The notes under the pieces are model-generated. The model was not told where the DNA came from. It saw only the letters and a list, made by a program, of their open reading frames with translations, and did no database searches. Made by a program: the position numbers and the translations under genes. 64,000 nucleotides of DNA from NCBI RefSeq assembly GCF_026011795.1, contig NZ_BRVS01000004.1, positions 186,001 through 250,000 of the forward strand, written 5' to 3'. Below, in pieces: positions 1-7,631 of this stretch. Position 1 is the first letter of the stretch, and the number at the start of each line of letters is the position of its first letter. Origin of the DNA: Arthrobacter mangrovi. Its GTDB lineage: Bacteria > Actinomycetota > Actinomycetes > Actinomycetales > Micrococcaceae.

Positions 1-821
1 GGGCCGTCGTGTACGCGACCGCCCTCGCCTTCGTGCTCAGCTTCTTCGACCGCGAGTCGTGGATGACGCCGAAGCGGATCTGGGACGCGCTGGCCACCGG
101 CGCGACAGGCGCCCTGTCCGTCATTCCCGTGATGGCGGCGGCGGGCCTGATCGTCGGCGTCATGACGCTGACCGGCCTCGGCCTGAAGCTCGCCAACATC
201 ATCGTGGACTTCGCCGGCGGCAGCCTGTTCCTGACGGCGCTGTTCTCCGCGATCTCGGTGATCCTGCTCGGACTCGCCGTGCCGGTCACCGCGAGCTTCA
301 TCATCTCGTGGGTGATCATCGGTCCGGCCCTCCAGGACGTCGGGGTGCCGGCGTTCGCCGCGGCGATGTTCATCTTCTACTACTCGGTGCTGAGCGAGGT
401 GTCGCCGCCGACCGCGCTCTCGCCGTTCGCGGCGTCGGCCATCACCGGCGGCAAGCCCATCCCCACGATGTGGCTGACCTGGCGCTACACGCTCTCGGCC
501 TTCCTCGTCCCGTTCATCTTCGTGCTGTCGGGGCCGGGCATCGGACTGCTGATGCAGGGCGGCTTCCTCACCGTCCTGCTGGCACTGGCCGTCTCCGCGG
601 TCGCGGTGGCTGCACTGGCAGTGGCGACCGGAGGGTGGATCATCGGACCGGCGAGCTGGCTCGAACGCGCGGTGATCGGCCTCGGCTCGCTGCCCCTGCT
701 GGTCATGGAACCCATGTACCTGGCCATCGGCGCCGCCATGGTCGCCGCCGGGCTCCTGCTCCACGTTGTCCGCACCAAGCGGCACGCAAACAGCGTCGCG
801 GCGCCGGAAGCGGCGCGATGA
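1..821 (+). CDS. TRAP transporter fused permease, C-terminal part (5' cut by window)
   Basis: The reading frame is open from the window edge, so this is the C-terminal ~270 residues of a larger protein; the GTG at 9 is internal. It is a chain of hydrophobic helices with the conserved stretch of TRAP large permeases in which a Phe-Tyr-Tyr segment is followed by a Ser-Pro-Pro-Thr-Ala motif (around bases 370-425). The layout fits the C-terminal, DctM-like half of fused (4TM/12TM, TAXI-type) TRAP permeases, which import organic acids with a periplasmic-type binding protein; that partner would lie upstream. The stop overlaps the next start as ATGA, so it is cotranscribed with the oxidase gene. The substrate is unknown; the operon's enzymes suggest a hydroxy- or oxo-acid. 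Confidence 0.75.
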   Translation, partial: AVVYATALAFVLSFFDRESWMTPKRIWDALATGATGALSVIPVMAAAGLIVGVMTLTGLGLKLANIIVDFAGGSLFLTALFSAISVILLGLAVPVTASFIISWVIIGPALQDVGVPAFAAAMFIFYYSVLSEVSPPTALSPFAASAITGGKPIPTMWLTWRYTLSAFLVPFIFVLSGPGIGLLMQGGFLTVLLALAVSAVAVAALAVATGGWIIGPASWLERAVIGLGSLPLLVMEPMYLAIGAAMVAAGLLLHVVRTKRHANSVAAPEAAR

Positions 822-2044
822 CGGGGCGGCGCTACGCCGTCGTCGGCGGCGGCATCCTCGGTGCGGCGGTCGCGCGCCGGCTCCTGGCCGTGCAGCCGGA
901 TGCCCGGGTCACGGTGCTGGAAAAGGAGCCGGTACTGGCCTCGCACCAGACCGGCCGGAACAGCGGCGTCGTCCACGCCGGGCTCTACTACACCCCGGGC
1001 TCGCTCAAGGCCCGGCTGTGCCGCCGCGGGGTCGGGCTGCTGCAGGAGTACTGCGGCGAGCGCGGCCTCGCCTATGACGAATGCGGCAAGGTCCTGGTGG
1101 CGCGGAACAGCACCGAGGAGGCGCGGCTGGGCGACATCCTGGCCCGTGCGCGGGCCAACGGCGTCCCCGATGTCCGGACCATTGACCGCGATGCACTGCG
1201 CGCTCTCGAGCCGCACGTCGAGGGCACCTCCGGGCTGCATTCGCCGCACACCGCGATTGTCGACTACGGCGCCGTCACCCGGGCGCTGGCCGACGATGTG
1301 GCGGCTGCCGGCGGCACCGTCACCACCTCGTTCGAGGTCACCGGCCTGGCCCGCCGCGGCGGCGAGACCCTGGTGTCCGGCCGCCGCCAGGGCGCGGAAA
1401 CCGCCGAGGCGTTCGACGCCGTCATCGTCTGCGCCGGCCTGCACGCCGACCGCGTGGCCAAGCTCGCCGGAGACGACGACGATCCGAAAATCGTGCCGTT
1501 CCGCGGCGAGTACTATCTGCTCCGCCCGGAAAAGCGGGATCTCGTGAAGGGCCTGGTCTACCCCGTGCCGGATCCGCGGTACCCGTTCCTCGGGGTCCAT
1601 CTGACCCCGCGCGTGGACGGCGAGGTAATGGTGGGCCCCAACGCGGTCCTCGCCCTCGCCCGCGAAGGCTACGGCTGGACCACGGTCTCCCCCCGCGACC
1701 TTGCGGATGCCCTCGGCTGGCCCGGTTTCCGCGCCTTCGCGAAGAAGCACTGGCGCACCGGCGCGACCGAGATGCTCGGCTCGCTGAGCAAGCGGAAGTT
1801 CGTCGCCGAAGCCCGCAAATACGTGCCCGAGCTGACCATCGACGACGTCGTTCCCGGCCCGTCCGGCATCCGCGCCCAGGCGCTTGGCCGGGACGGCTCG
1901 CTGGTGGACGACTTCCGCATCACGCGGCACGGGTCGGTGCTCAGCGTCCGCAACGCCCCCTCCCCTGCAGCCACGTCTTCCCTGGCCATCGCCGAGCATA
2001 TCGTCGCGCTGGCCCTCGACCGAAAGGACACTCCCGCCCCATGA
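818..2044 (+). CDS. lhgO: L-2-hydroxyglutarate oxidase-type FAD oxidoreductase
   Basis: 408 aa, starting at the ATG that overlaps the upstream stop by 4 nt. The N-terminus has the FAD-binding Rossmann motif GGGILG (residues 10-15), an acidic residue ending the second strand (E36), and the HQTGRNSGVVHAGLYY block (44-58-ish) that marks the LhgO/YgaF branch of the DAO flavoprotein family. Known members oxidise L-2-hydroxyglutarate to 2-oxoglutarate and pass electrons to the membrane or oxygen. Length matches the family. Its place between a TRAP permease and a DapA-type enzyme suggests that here it may act on a pathway-specific 2-hydroxyacid. The next gene overlaps by 4 nt. Family assignment is firm; exact substrate is inferred. 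Confidence 0.8.
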   Translation: MTGRRYAVVGGGILGAAVARRLLAVQPDARVTVLEKEPVLASHQTGRNSGVVHAGLYYTPGSLKARLCRRGVGLLQEYCGERGLAYDECGKVLVARNSTEEARLGDILARARANGVPDVRTIDRDALRALEPHVEGTSGLHSPHTAIVDYGAVTRALADDVAAAGGTVTTSFEVTGLARRGGETLVSGRRQGAETAEAFDAVIVCAGLHADRVAKLAGDDDDPKIVPFRGEYYLLRPEKRDLVKGLVYPVPDPRYPFLGVHLTPRVDGEVMVGPNAVLALAREGYGWTTVSPRDLADALGWPGFRAFAKKHWRTGATEMLGSLSKRKFVAEARKYVPELTIDDVVPGPSGIRAQALGRDGSLVDDFRITRHGSVLSVRNAPSPAATSSLAIAEHIVALALDRKDTPAP

Positions 2045-2937
2045 GTACACAACCCTTCGCCCGCGGACTGTGGGGCGTGCTCGCGACCCCGTTCACCGGA
2101 TCCGAGTACGCGGTGGACGCCGAATCCCTGCGCCGCGAGGTCCGGCTCTACCGGAACATTCCGGCCAGCGGCCTGGTAGTGCTCGGCGTCTTCGGCGAAG
2201 GCGCCGCCCTCGACACCGCCGAACAGGCCCTGGCCGTCCGGACGGTGGCGGAGGAAGCCGGGGAGTTGCCGCTCGTCATCGGGCTGTCCGCCCGCACCAC
2301 CAACGTGGCCATCGAGCAGGCTCGCAACGCCGTCGACGCCGCGGGCGCCAGCCTCGCCGCCCTCATGGTGCAGGCCAACACCCCGGATCCGGAAGCCCTC
2401 GCCGCCCACCTTGCTGCCATCCACCGGGCCACCGGCGCCGGCATTGTGCTGCAGGACTACCCGGTGGCCTCGGGCGTGAAGGTCAGCAGCGCGCAGCTCT
2501 TGGCCGCGATCCGGCAGTGCCCGTTCATCGTCGCGGTCAAGTCCGAGGCACCGCCGACCGCCGCCGCCATCGCCCAGCTCACCGCCGCCATCGATATCCC
2601 GGTGTTCGGCGGACTCGGCGGCGTGGGGCTGATCGACGAACTCGCCGCCGGGGCGGCCGGCGCCATGACCGGATTCTCGCACCCGGAGGCGCTGCAGCTG
2701 GCGATCACCGCGTACGAAGAAGGCGGCTTCAGCGCCGCCCGCGAGGTGTTCGCGCCGTGGCTGCCGCTGGCCAACTTCGAGGGCCAGCCCGGCGTCGGTC
2801 TGGCGCTGCGCAAGGAGATCCTCAAACGCCGCGGCGTCATCTCCGAAGCGCTCGTCCGCCCGCCGGCCCCCACCCTGCCCGCAGAGCTGGCCGACATGAT
2901 CGACGCCCACCTCGACGCCGTGAAGGAGCTTGCCTGA
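2041..2937 (+). CDS. Dihydrodipicolinate synthase/N-acetylneuraminate lyase-family protein
   Basis: 298 aa, a (beta/alpha)8 class I aldolase of the DapA superfamily. The Schiff-base lysine is K167 in FIVAVKSE and the catalytic tyrosine is Y140 in LQDYPVASG, so the enzyme should be active. The usual GTTGE carboxylate-binding loop is changed to GVFGEG near residue 49, which argues against true DapA and for a catabolic aldolase/dehydratase acting on a 2-oxo acid. ATGA overlap with lhgO and with the following SDR gene (start and stop share bases) indicate translational coupling. Substrate not predictable from sequence; the TRAP permease and FAH-family hydrolase nearby point to sugar-acid or hydroxy-acid breakdown. 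Confidence 0.75.
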   Translation: MSTQPFARGLWGVLATPFTGSEYAVDAESLRREVRLYRNIPASGLVVLGVFGEGAALDTAEQALAVRTVAEEAGELPLVIGLSARTTNVAIEQARNAVDAAGASLAALMVQANTPDPEALAAHLAAIHRATGAGIVLQDYPVASGVKVSSAQLLAAIRQCPFIVAVKSEAPPTAAAIAQLTAAIDIPVFGGLGGVGLIDELAAGAAGAMTGFSHPEALQLAITAYEEGGFSAAREVFAPWLPLANFEGQPGVGLALRKEILKRRGVISEALVRPPAPTLPAELADMIDAHLDAVKELA

Positions 2938-3710
2938 TGGATACCGGACTGAAGGGAAAGAACGTGCTGGTGCCGGGGTCAAGCTCCGGCATCGGCCTGG
3001 CCATCGCACAGGCGCTGGCCGAGGAAGGCGCCAACGTGGTGCTCGCTGCCCGCCGCGAGGACGTGGTGCAGGCCGAGGCCGCGAAGCTGCCCTCAGCCAT
3101 CGGCATCGCCCTGGACCTCAACGCGGACGGAGCCCCGGCCGCGCTGGTGGAGGCCGCGGAGGAGGCCTTCGGACCCATCGACGTGCTGGTCCTCAACGGC
3201 GGCGGTCCGCCCCCGGGCGGCGCCGCGGACGTCACCGACGAGCAGGCCCTCGCCGCGGCGCACCAGCTGCTGCTCCAGCACATCCGGCTCACCAACCTCG
3301 TGCTCCCCGGCATGCGCGGACGCGGCTGGGGGCGGATCGTGGCCGTCGGTTCCAGCGGCGTGCAGCAGCCGCTGCCCAACCTGGCGCTGTCCAACATCGG
3401 CCGCGCCGGGCTGGCCGGCTACCTTAAGACCCTTGCCGCCGAGGTCGCCGGTGACGGCGTGACCGTCAACATGGTGCTGCCCGGCCGGATCGACACCGAC
3501 CGGGTGGCCTCCCTCGACGCGGCGGCGGCGAAGCGCACCGGCAGCACCCCCGAGGAGGCCCGCCGGTCCTCAGAGGCAGGCATTCCCGCAGGCCGCTACG
3601 GCAAGCCCGGGGAATTCGCCGCCGTCGTCGCGTTCCTCGCCGGCACGCCGGCCGCCTACGTCACCGGAGAGCAGATCCGGGTCGACGGCGGCATGGTCCG
3701 CTCCTACTGA
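2937..3710 (+). CDS. SDR-family protein with degenerate catalytic tetrad
   Basis: 257 aa; start ATG shares one base with the upstream TGA (TGATG). The Rossmann glycine motif is present as GSSSGIG (residues 14-20) but preceded by Pro instead of Thr. At the active site the Ser is kept (GSSG), while the positions of Tyr and Lys in YxxxK are Ser and Arg (segment LALSNIGRAGL). This matches the known BKR-like SDR subgroup that departs from the normal tetrad. The family usually carries out NAD(P)-dependent hydroxyl/keto interconversion; whether this subgroup is catalytic is unclear. C-terminal signature YVTGEQIRVDGG is standard. Part of the lhgO-dapA-like operon. Confidence 0.75.
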   Translation: MDTGLKGKNVLVPGSSSGIGLAIAQALAEEGANVVLAARREDVVQAEAAKLPSAIGIALDLNADGAPAALVEAAEEAFGPIDVLVLNGGGPPPGGAADVTDEQALAAAHQLLLQHIRLTNLVLPGMRGRGWGRIVAVGSSGVQQPLPNLALSNIGRAGLAGYLKTLAAEVAGDGVTVNMVLPGRIDTDRVASLDAAAAKRTGSTPEEARRSSEAGIPAGRYGKPGEFAAVVAFLAGTPAAYVTGEQIRVDGGMVRSY

Positions 3711-3768
3711 TTCCGTCTGATTCCATGCCGTCGATGAACCGCCCTGGACGCCTCCATGAAAGGGAACC

Positions 3769-4629
3769 ATGAACCACACCCTGCACCTGTGCTCGGTCCG
3801 CGCTGACGCGGAGGAGCTTGCCGCCGTCGTCCACCCCCGGCGCGGCCTGGCCCTGGTCCGCGACCTGCTGCCGGACTTCACCGGCGACATCCGGCAGGTC
3901 CTCGCCGACGACCTGCTGGAACGGCTGGAAAAAGCCGCGGAAGCGGCCGGCGACGGCGTGTTCCGCGATCCGGACAGCGCCACCTACGGTGCGCCCTACC
4001 GGCATCCGCGCATGCTGTGGGGCATCGGCCTGAACTACGTGGAGCACGCGTCCGACCTGTCCGAGGGCGTGCCGGAAGAGCCGGCGTCCTTCATCAAGGG
4101 CGACCACACGGTGATCGGCCCGGACGAGGACATCCCCATCCCGGTGCAGAGCGAGCGCACGACCACGGAGGCGGAGGTCGCCGTCGTCATCGGGCGGTAC
4201 TGCCGCAACGTGGAGGTGGAGGACGCGCTCGACTACGTCGCCGGCGTCGTCCCCGTGCTGGACCAGACCGCGGAAGACATCCTGCAGCGCAACCCGCGGT
4301 TCCTCACCCGCTCGAAGAACTTCCCCGGGTTCTTCTCCTTCGGTCCGCGGATCGTGCCGCTGGCCGAGGCGGTCGGCACGGGGACGCTGGCGGACATGGA
4401 GGTGTCCACCGTGGTCAACGGCGAAGTGCGGCGCACCAACACGGTCTCGCACATGCGCTACAGCCCCGAGTACCTCGTCAGCTTCCACAGCAAGGTGATG
4501 CCGCTGTACCCGGGGGACATCATTTCCACCGGCACGCCCGGGGCCATCCACGTGCGGCCGGGCGACACGGCGGAGGCGCGCGTGTCCGGCGTGGGCACGC
4601 TCTGCAATCCGGTCAGCGCGGGCGGCTGA
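3769..4629 (+). CDS. Fumarylacetoacetate hydrolase (FAH)-family protein
   Basis: 286 aa. The C-terminal two thirds carry the FAH fold: a GIGLNYVEHA entry motif after about residue 84, the acidic metal-binding strand TTTEAEVAVVIG, and the Gly-Thr-Pro-Gly-Ala segment near the end (STGTPGAIHV). Members hydrolyse or decarboxylate 2,4-diketo acids (acylpyruvases, 2,4-diketo-3-deoxy-sugar-acid hydrolases). It lies 58 nt after the SDR gene, preceded by GAAAGGGA, so it belongs to the same operon. In known L-fuconate/L-rhamnonate pathways an SDR and an FAH hydrolase act in succession, which gives a hypothesis but no proof. It ends in a convergent position against the FAD/Fe-S dehydrogenase. Confidence 0.75.
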   Translation: MNHTLHLCSVRADAEELAAVVHPRRGLALVRDLLPDFTGDIRQVLADDLLERLEKAAEAAGDGVFRDPDSATYGAPYRHPRMLWGIGLNYVEHASDLSEGVPEEPASFIKGDHTVIGPDEDIPIPVQSERTTTEAEVAVVIGRYCRNVEVEDALDYVAGVVPVLDQTAEDILQRNPRFLTRSKNFPGFFSFGPRIVPLAEAVGTGTLADMEVSTVVNGEVRRTNTVSHMRYSPEYLVSFHSKVMPLYPGDIISTGTPGAIHVRPGDTAEARVSGVGTLCNPVSAGG

Positions 4630-4686
4630 GCGGATCGGCGGCATCGCCCGCCCCGGGCCGGGTCAACCGCTCCGCGGGGTAGCCCT

Positions 4687-4718
4687 GCCGGCTCCCGTCA
4701 CCGGCGGCGGGAGCCGGC
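4687..4718. terminator. Hairpin between convergent genes
   Basis: Perfect 11-bp inverted repeat GCCGGCTCCCG / CGGGAGCCGGC with a 10-nt loop. It covers the stop codon of the leftward FAD/Fe-S dehydrogenase and lies 58 nt past the FAH gene. Its place between convergent genes fits a bidirectional terminator; there is no T-tract, which is common in high-G+C genomes. Confidence 0.45.
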
Positions 4719-7562
4719 GGCCCGGTCCAGCAGCTGCGCGAGGTGGATGCCCCGGCGGTCGGTGAGGTCCTCCAGCTGGGTGCGGCAGGAGTAGCCGTCG
4801 GCCAGGACCACGGCGTCCGGCTCCGCGGCGTGCACGGCAGGCAGGAGCTGCTGCCCGGCGACGGCGACCGAGACCTCGTAGTGGCCGCGCTCCACGCCGA
4901 AGTTTCCGGCGAGGCCGCAGCAGCCGCCCAGCTTCCGCAGGGTGGTGCCGGCCCCTTCCAGCAGGGCTGCATCCGGGCTCCAGCCCATGACCGCGTGGTG
5001 GTGGCAGTGCGGCTGGGCAACCACCGTGGTGCCGGACAACGACGGCGGCGCGTAGCCGGGCGTCTTCGCCAGCAGTTCCGCGAGGGTGTGGGTGGCGGCG
5101 GCCACCGGGGCGGCGCCGGGCCCGACCAGCTCGACGGCGTCGGCCCGCAGCACCCCCGTGCAGGACGGCTCAAGCCCGACGATCGGGATCCCGTCCGCCG
5201 CGTAGCCGGCCAGCGTCTCGACGGAGGACCGGAGGATCTTCCGTGCGGCATCCAGCTGGCCGGTGGAAATCCAGGTCAGCCCGCAGCACACCGGCCGGTC
5301 CGGAACGCGGACGCGGTAGCCGGCCGCCTCCAGTACGCGCACGGCCGCCTGCCCCGTCTCCGGCGAGAAGTAGTTGGTGAAGGTATCGGCCCACAGCAGC
5401 ACCTGCGGCCGGTCCTCCGCGGCGCCGGCTTCCGATGCGGGGCGTGATGCGAACCAGTCTTGGAACGTCTGCGCTGCAAAGGCCGGGATTTTCCGCCGCC
5501 GGTCCACGCCGGCCAGCCGCAGGGCCAGCTGCCGGACCCCGGGCAGGCGCGTCAGGAAATTCACCGGCCGGGGAGCAACGGAGGCCAGCCTCGCCCAGCG
5601 GGGCAGCCAGCCGAGCGAATAGTGGGAGGCCGGACGCAGCCGTCCCTTGTAGCTCTGGTGCAGCACCTCGGTCTTGTAGGCGGCCATGTCGATGCCGGTG
5701 GGGCAGTCCGACGCGCACCCCTTGCAGGAGAGGCACAGGTCGAGCGCCTCGTGGACCTCCGGCGCCCGCCAATTCGGCGGCCCGTCCTTCGCTCCCCCGG
5801 TGACGCTGCCGTTGATCATCTCCTGCAGGGCGCGGGCCCGGCCGCGGGTCGAGTCTTTCTCCTCGCGCGTGGCGGCGTAGGACGGGCACATCACCGTCCG
5901 GTTGTCCGGATTGGCCACGCGGCACTGCCCCACCCCGGTGCAGCGGTGCACCGCCTGGCTGAAGTCGCCGCCGTCGTGCCGGTAGCCGAATGCCAGCCCG
6001 GACCGCAGCGGCCCCGCCTCGGCCACCCGGACGTTGGCGTCCAGCGGCTCGGGGTCGACCAAGACGCCGGGATTCAGGACGTTGTCCGGGTCCATGATGC
6101 CCTTGACCTTCCCGAACAGCGCGAGCGCCGCGGGCGAATAGATGTACGGCAGCAGCTCGCTGCGCGCGCGGCCGTCGCCGTGCTCGCCGGAGAGCGAACC
6201 GCCGTAGGCGGCCACCAGCTTCGCCGCGTCGGTGAGGAAGGACCGGAAAGCCGCCGTTCCGCCGTCGTACTGGAACGGGAAGTCCAGGCGCACGTGCACG
6301 CAGCCGTCGCCGAAGTGCCCGAACGGGAACCCGGTGAGGTTGTGGGCCAGCAGCAGCTCATCGAAGTCGCGGAGGTAGTCGCCCAGCCGCTCCGGCGGCA
6401 CGGCGGCGTCCTCCCAGCCGGCGTGGGCGGGAGCCCCGGCTGGCGAGCGTCCGGCCAGCCCGCCGCCGTCCTCGCGGATCCGCCACAGCGCGGCGGCCTG
6501 CAGCGGGTCGGTGACGATGCGGGACCAGCGGACGGCGCCGATGCGGCTGACGCGGGCCGCACGGTCGGCGACCTCGAGGGCGTCCTCGCCGGAGACCTCG
6601 ACGAACAGCCAGGCCGCGCCGCCGGGCAGTTCGGGCACGGCCTGCGGGCCCTTCCGGGTCCGGACCACCTCGACGATCCGCGAGTCCAGGCCCTCGCAGG
6701 CGGTCGGGGTGAAGGGCAGCACCGCGGGGACCGCATCGCCGGCGTCGCCGATGGTGTCGAATCCGAGCACCACCATGGTCTTGTGCGGCGCATCGGTGAC
6801 CAGCCGGATCCCCGCCTCCAGCACGACGGCCAGCGTCCCTTCGCTGCCGACCAGCGCGCGCCGGAGGTCGAAGCCGCGCTCGGGCAGCAGGTGCTCCAGC
6901 GAGTAGCCGGAGACCTGCCGCCCGAACCGGCCCAGTTCGGTGCGGATGGTGCCGAGCTCTGCGTCGACCAGCGAGCGCAGGGCGTCCGTTTCCGGCGACG
7001 GCGGCGTGCCCTCCGCGCCGAGGCACAGCCGGGTGCCGGCGCCGGTGACGACCTCGAGATGGGTGACGTTGTCCGCCGTCCGGCCGTAGGCGAGGGCCCG
7101 GGAGCCGCAGGCATTGTTGCCGATCATGCCGCCGACGGTGCAGCGGGTATGGGTGGACGGGTCCGGCCCGAACCGCAGGCCCTGGGCGAGGGCGGCCTTC
7201 TGCAGCGTCGCATGGACGGCCCCCGGCTCCACGACGGCGGTGCGGGCTTCCGCGTCGAGTTCCAGCACCCTGTTGAGGTGGCGGCTGAAGTCGATCACGA
7301 CGCCGCGGCCGATGGCGTTCCCGGCCAGCGACGTCCCGGCGCCGCGGGAGGTCAGCGGAATCCCCCGCTCCCGGCAGACCTCGAGTGTCGTGAGCACCTC
7401 GTCGATGTGCCGGGGAAAGACGACGGCGGTCGGCTGGACCCGGTAGAGCGAGGCGTCGCTCGAGTAGACGGCGCGGGTCGTGGCATCCGCCCTCGCATCC
7501 GCGACGCCCCTGGACCGCAGTTCGGCGACGAGGGAGCGGGGAGCGGTCAGCATAGGTGGCAT
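4698..7562 (-). CDS. FAD-binding and 4Fe-4S 2-hydroxyacid dehydrogenase (YdiJ/GlcD-GlpC-like)
   Basis: 954 aa, a fusion of a GlcD-type FAD_binding_4 domain (about 40-280, with TSRGAGTSLAGNAIG at 71-85), an FAD-linked oxidase C-terminal domain (to about 530), a 4Fe-4S region around 605-625 (CLSCKGCASDCP) and two CCG half-domains (CCG near 757 and 882). This architecture is that of D-lactate dehydrogenases and of E. coli YdiJ, a D-2-hydroxyglutarate dehydrogenase, which feed electrons to quinone. Its neighbour lhgO handles the L-isomer class, so the pair may deal with both stereoisomers of a 2-hydroxyacid. ATG 7562 has a TAACAT -10-like box 7 nt upstream and no SD site; an in-frame ATG at 7553 is the alternative. 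A 13-bp palindrome overlaps the start. Confidence 0.8.
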   Translation of the reverse strand: MPPMLTAPRSLVAELRSRGVADARADATTRAVYSSDASLYRVQPTAVVFPRHIDEVLTTLEVCRERGIPLTSRGAGTSLAGNAIGRGVVIDFSRHLNRVLELDAEARTAVVEPGAVHATLQKAALAQGLRFGPDPSTHTRCTVGGMIGNNACGSRALAYGRTADNVTHLEVVTGAGTRLCLGAEGTPPSPETDALRSLVDAELGTIRTELGRFGRQVSGYSLEHLLPERGFDLRRALVGSEGTLAVVLEAGIRLVTDAPHKTMVVLGFDTIGDAGDAVPAVLPFTPTACEGLDSRIVEVVRTRKGPQAVPELPGGAAWLFVEVSGEDALEVADRAARVSRIGAVRWSRIVTDPLQAAALWRIREDGGGLAGRSPAGAPAHAGWEDAAVPPERLGDYLRDFDELLLAHNLTGFPFGHFGDGCVHVRLDFPFQYDGGTAAFRSFLTDAAKLVAAYGGSLSGEHGDGRARSELLPYIYSPAALALFGKVKGIMDPDNVLNPGVLVDPEPLDANVRVAEAGPLRSGLAFGYRHDGGDFSQAVHRCTGVGQCRVANPDNRTVMCPSYAATREEKDSTRGRARALQEMINGSVTGGAKDGPPNWRAPEVHEALDLCLSCKGCASDCPTGIDMAAYKTEVLHQSYKGRLRPASHYSLGWLPRWARLASVAPRPVNFLTRLPGVRQLALRLAGVDRRRKIPAFAAQTFQDWFASRPASEAGAAEDRPQVLLWADTFTNYFSPETGQAAVRVLEAAGYRVRVPDRPVCCGLTWISTGQLDAARKILRSSVETLAGYAADGIPIVGLEPSCTGVLRADAVELVGPGAAPVAAATHTLAELLAKTPGYAPPSLSGTTVVAQPHCHHHAVMGWSPDAALLEGAGTTLRKLGGCCGLAGNFGVERGHYEVSVAVAGQQLLPAVHAAEPDAVVLADGYSCRTQLEDLTDRRGIHLAQLLDRAAGSRRR

Positions 7563-7572
7563 GTGTCACATG
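7560..7572. promoter_or_regulatory. Palindrome CATGTGTCACATG over start/-10 of the FAD/Fe-S dehydrogenase gene
   Basis: 13-bp palindrome with a single central base, overlapping the start codon (7562-7560) and abutting/overlapping the TAACAT -10-like hexamer (7570-7575, minus strand). A regulator bound here would block transcription start. TGTnACA-type half sites are seen for GntR/FadR-like and some other repressors; no such gene is adjacent, so the cognate protein is unknown. Confidence 0.4.
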
Positions 7573-7631
7573 TTACTGATGGGGCGCCGCTACCCGGTCC
7601 GCTCCGGCCCGTTCCACTCCGCGCCGCGCCG

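Noticed and set aside
59-817. The 5' extension of the lhgO frame as coding sequence
   Set aside because: It overlaps the TRAP permease gene in another frame and reads as Arg/Asp-rich shadow; the ATG at 818 gives the normal family N-terminus.
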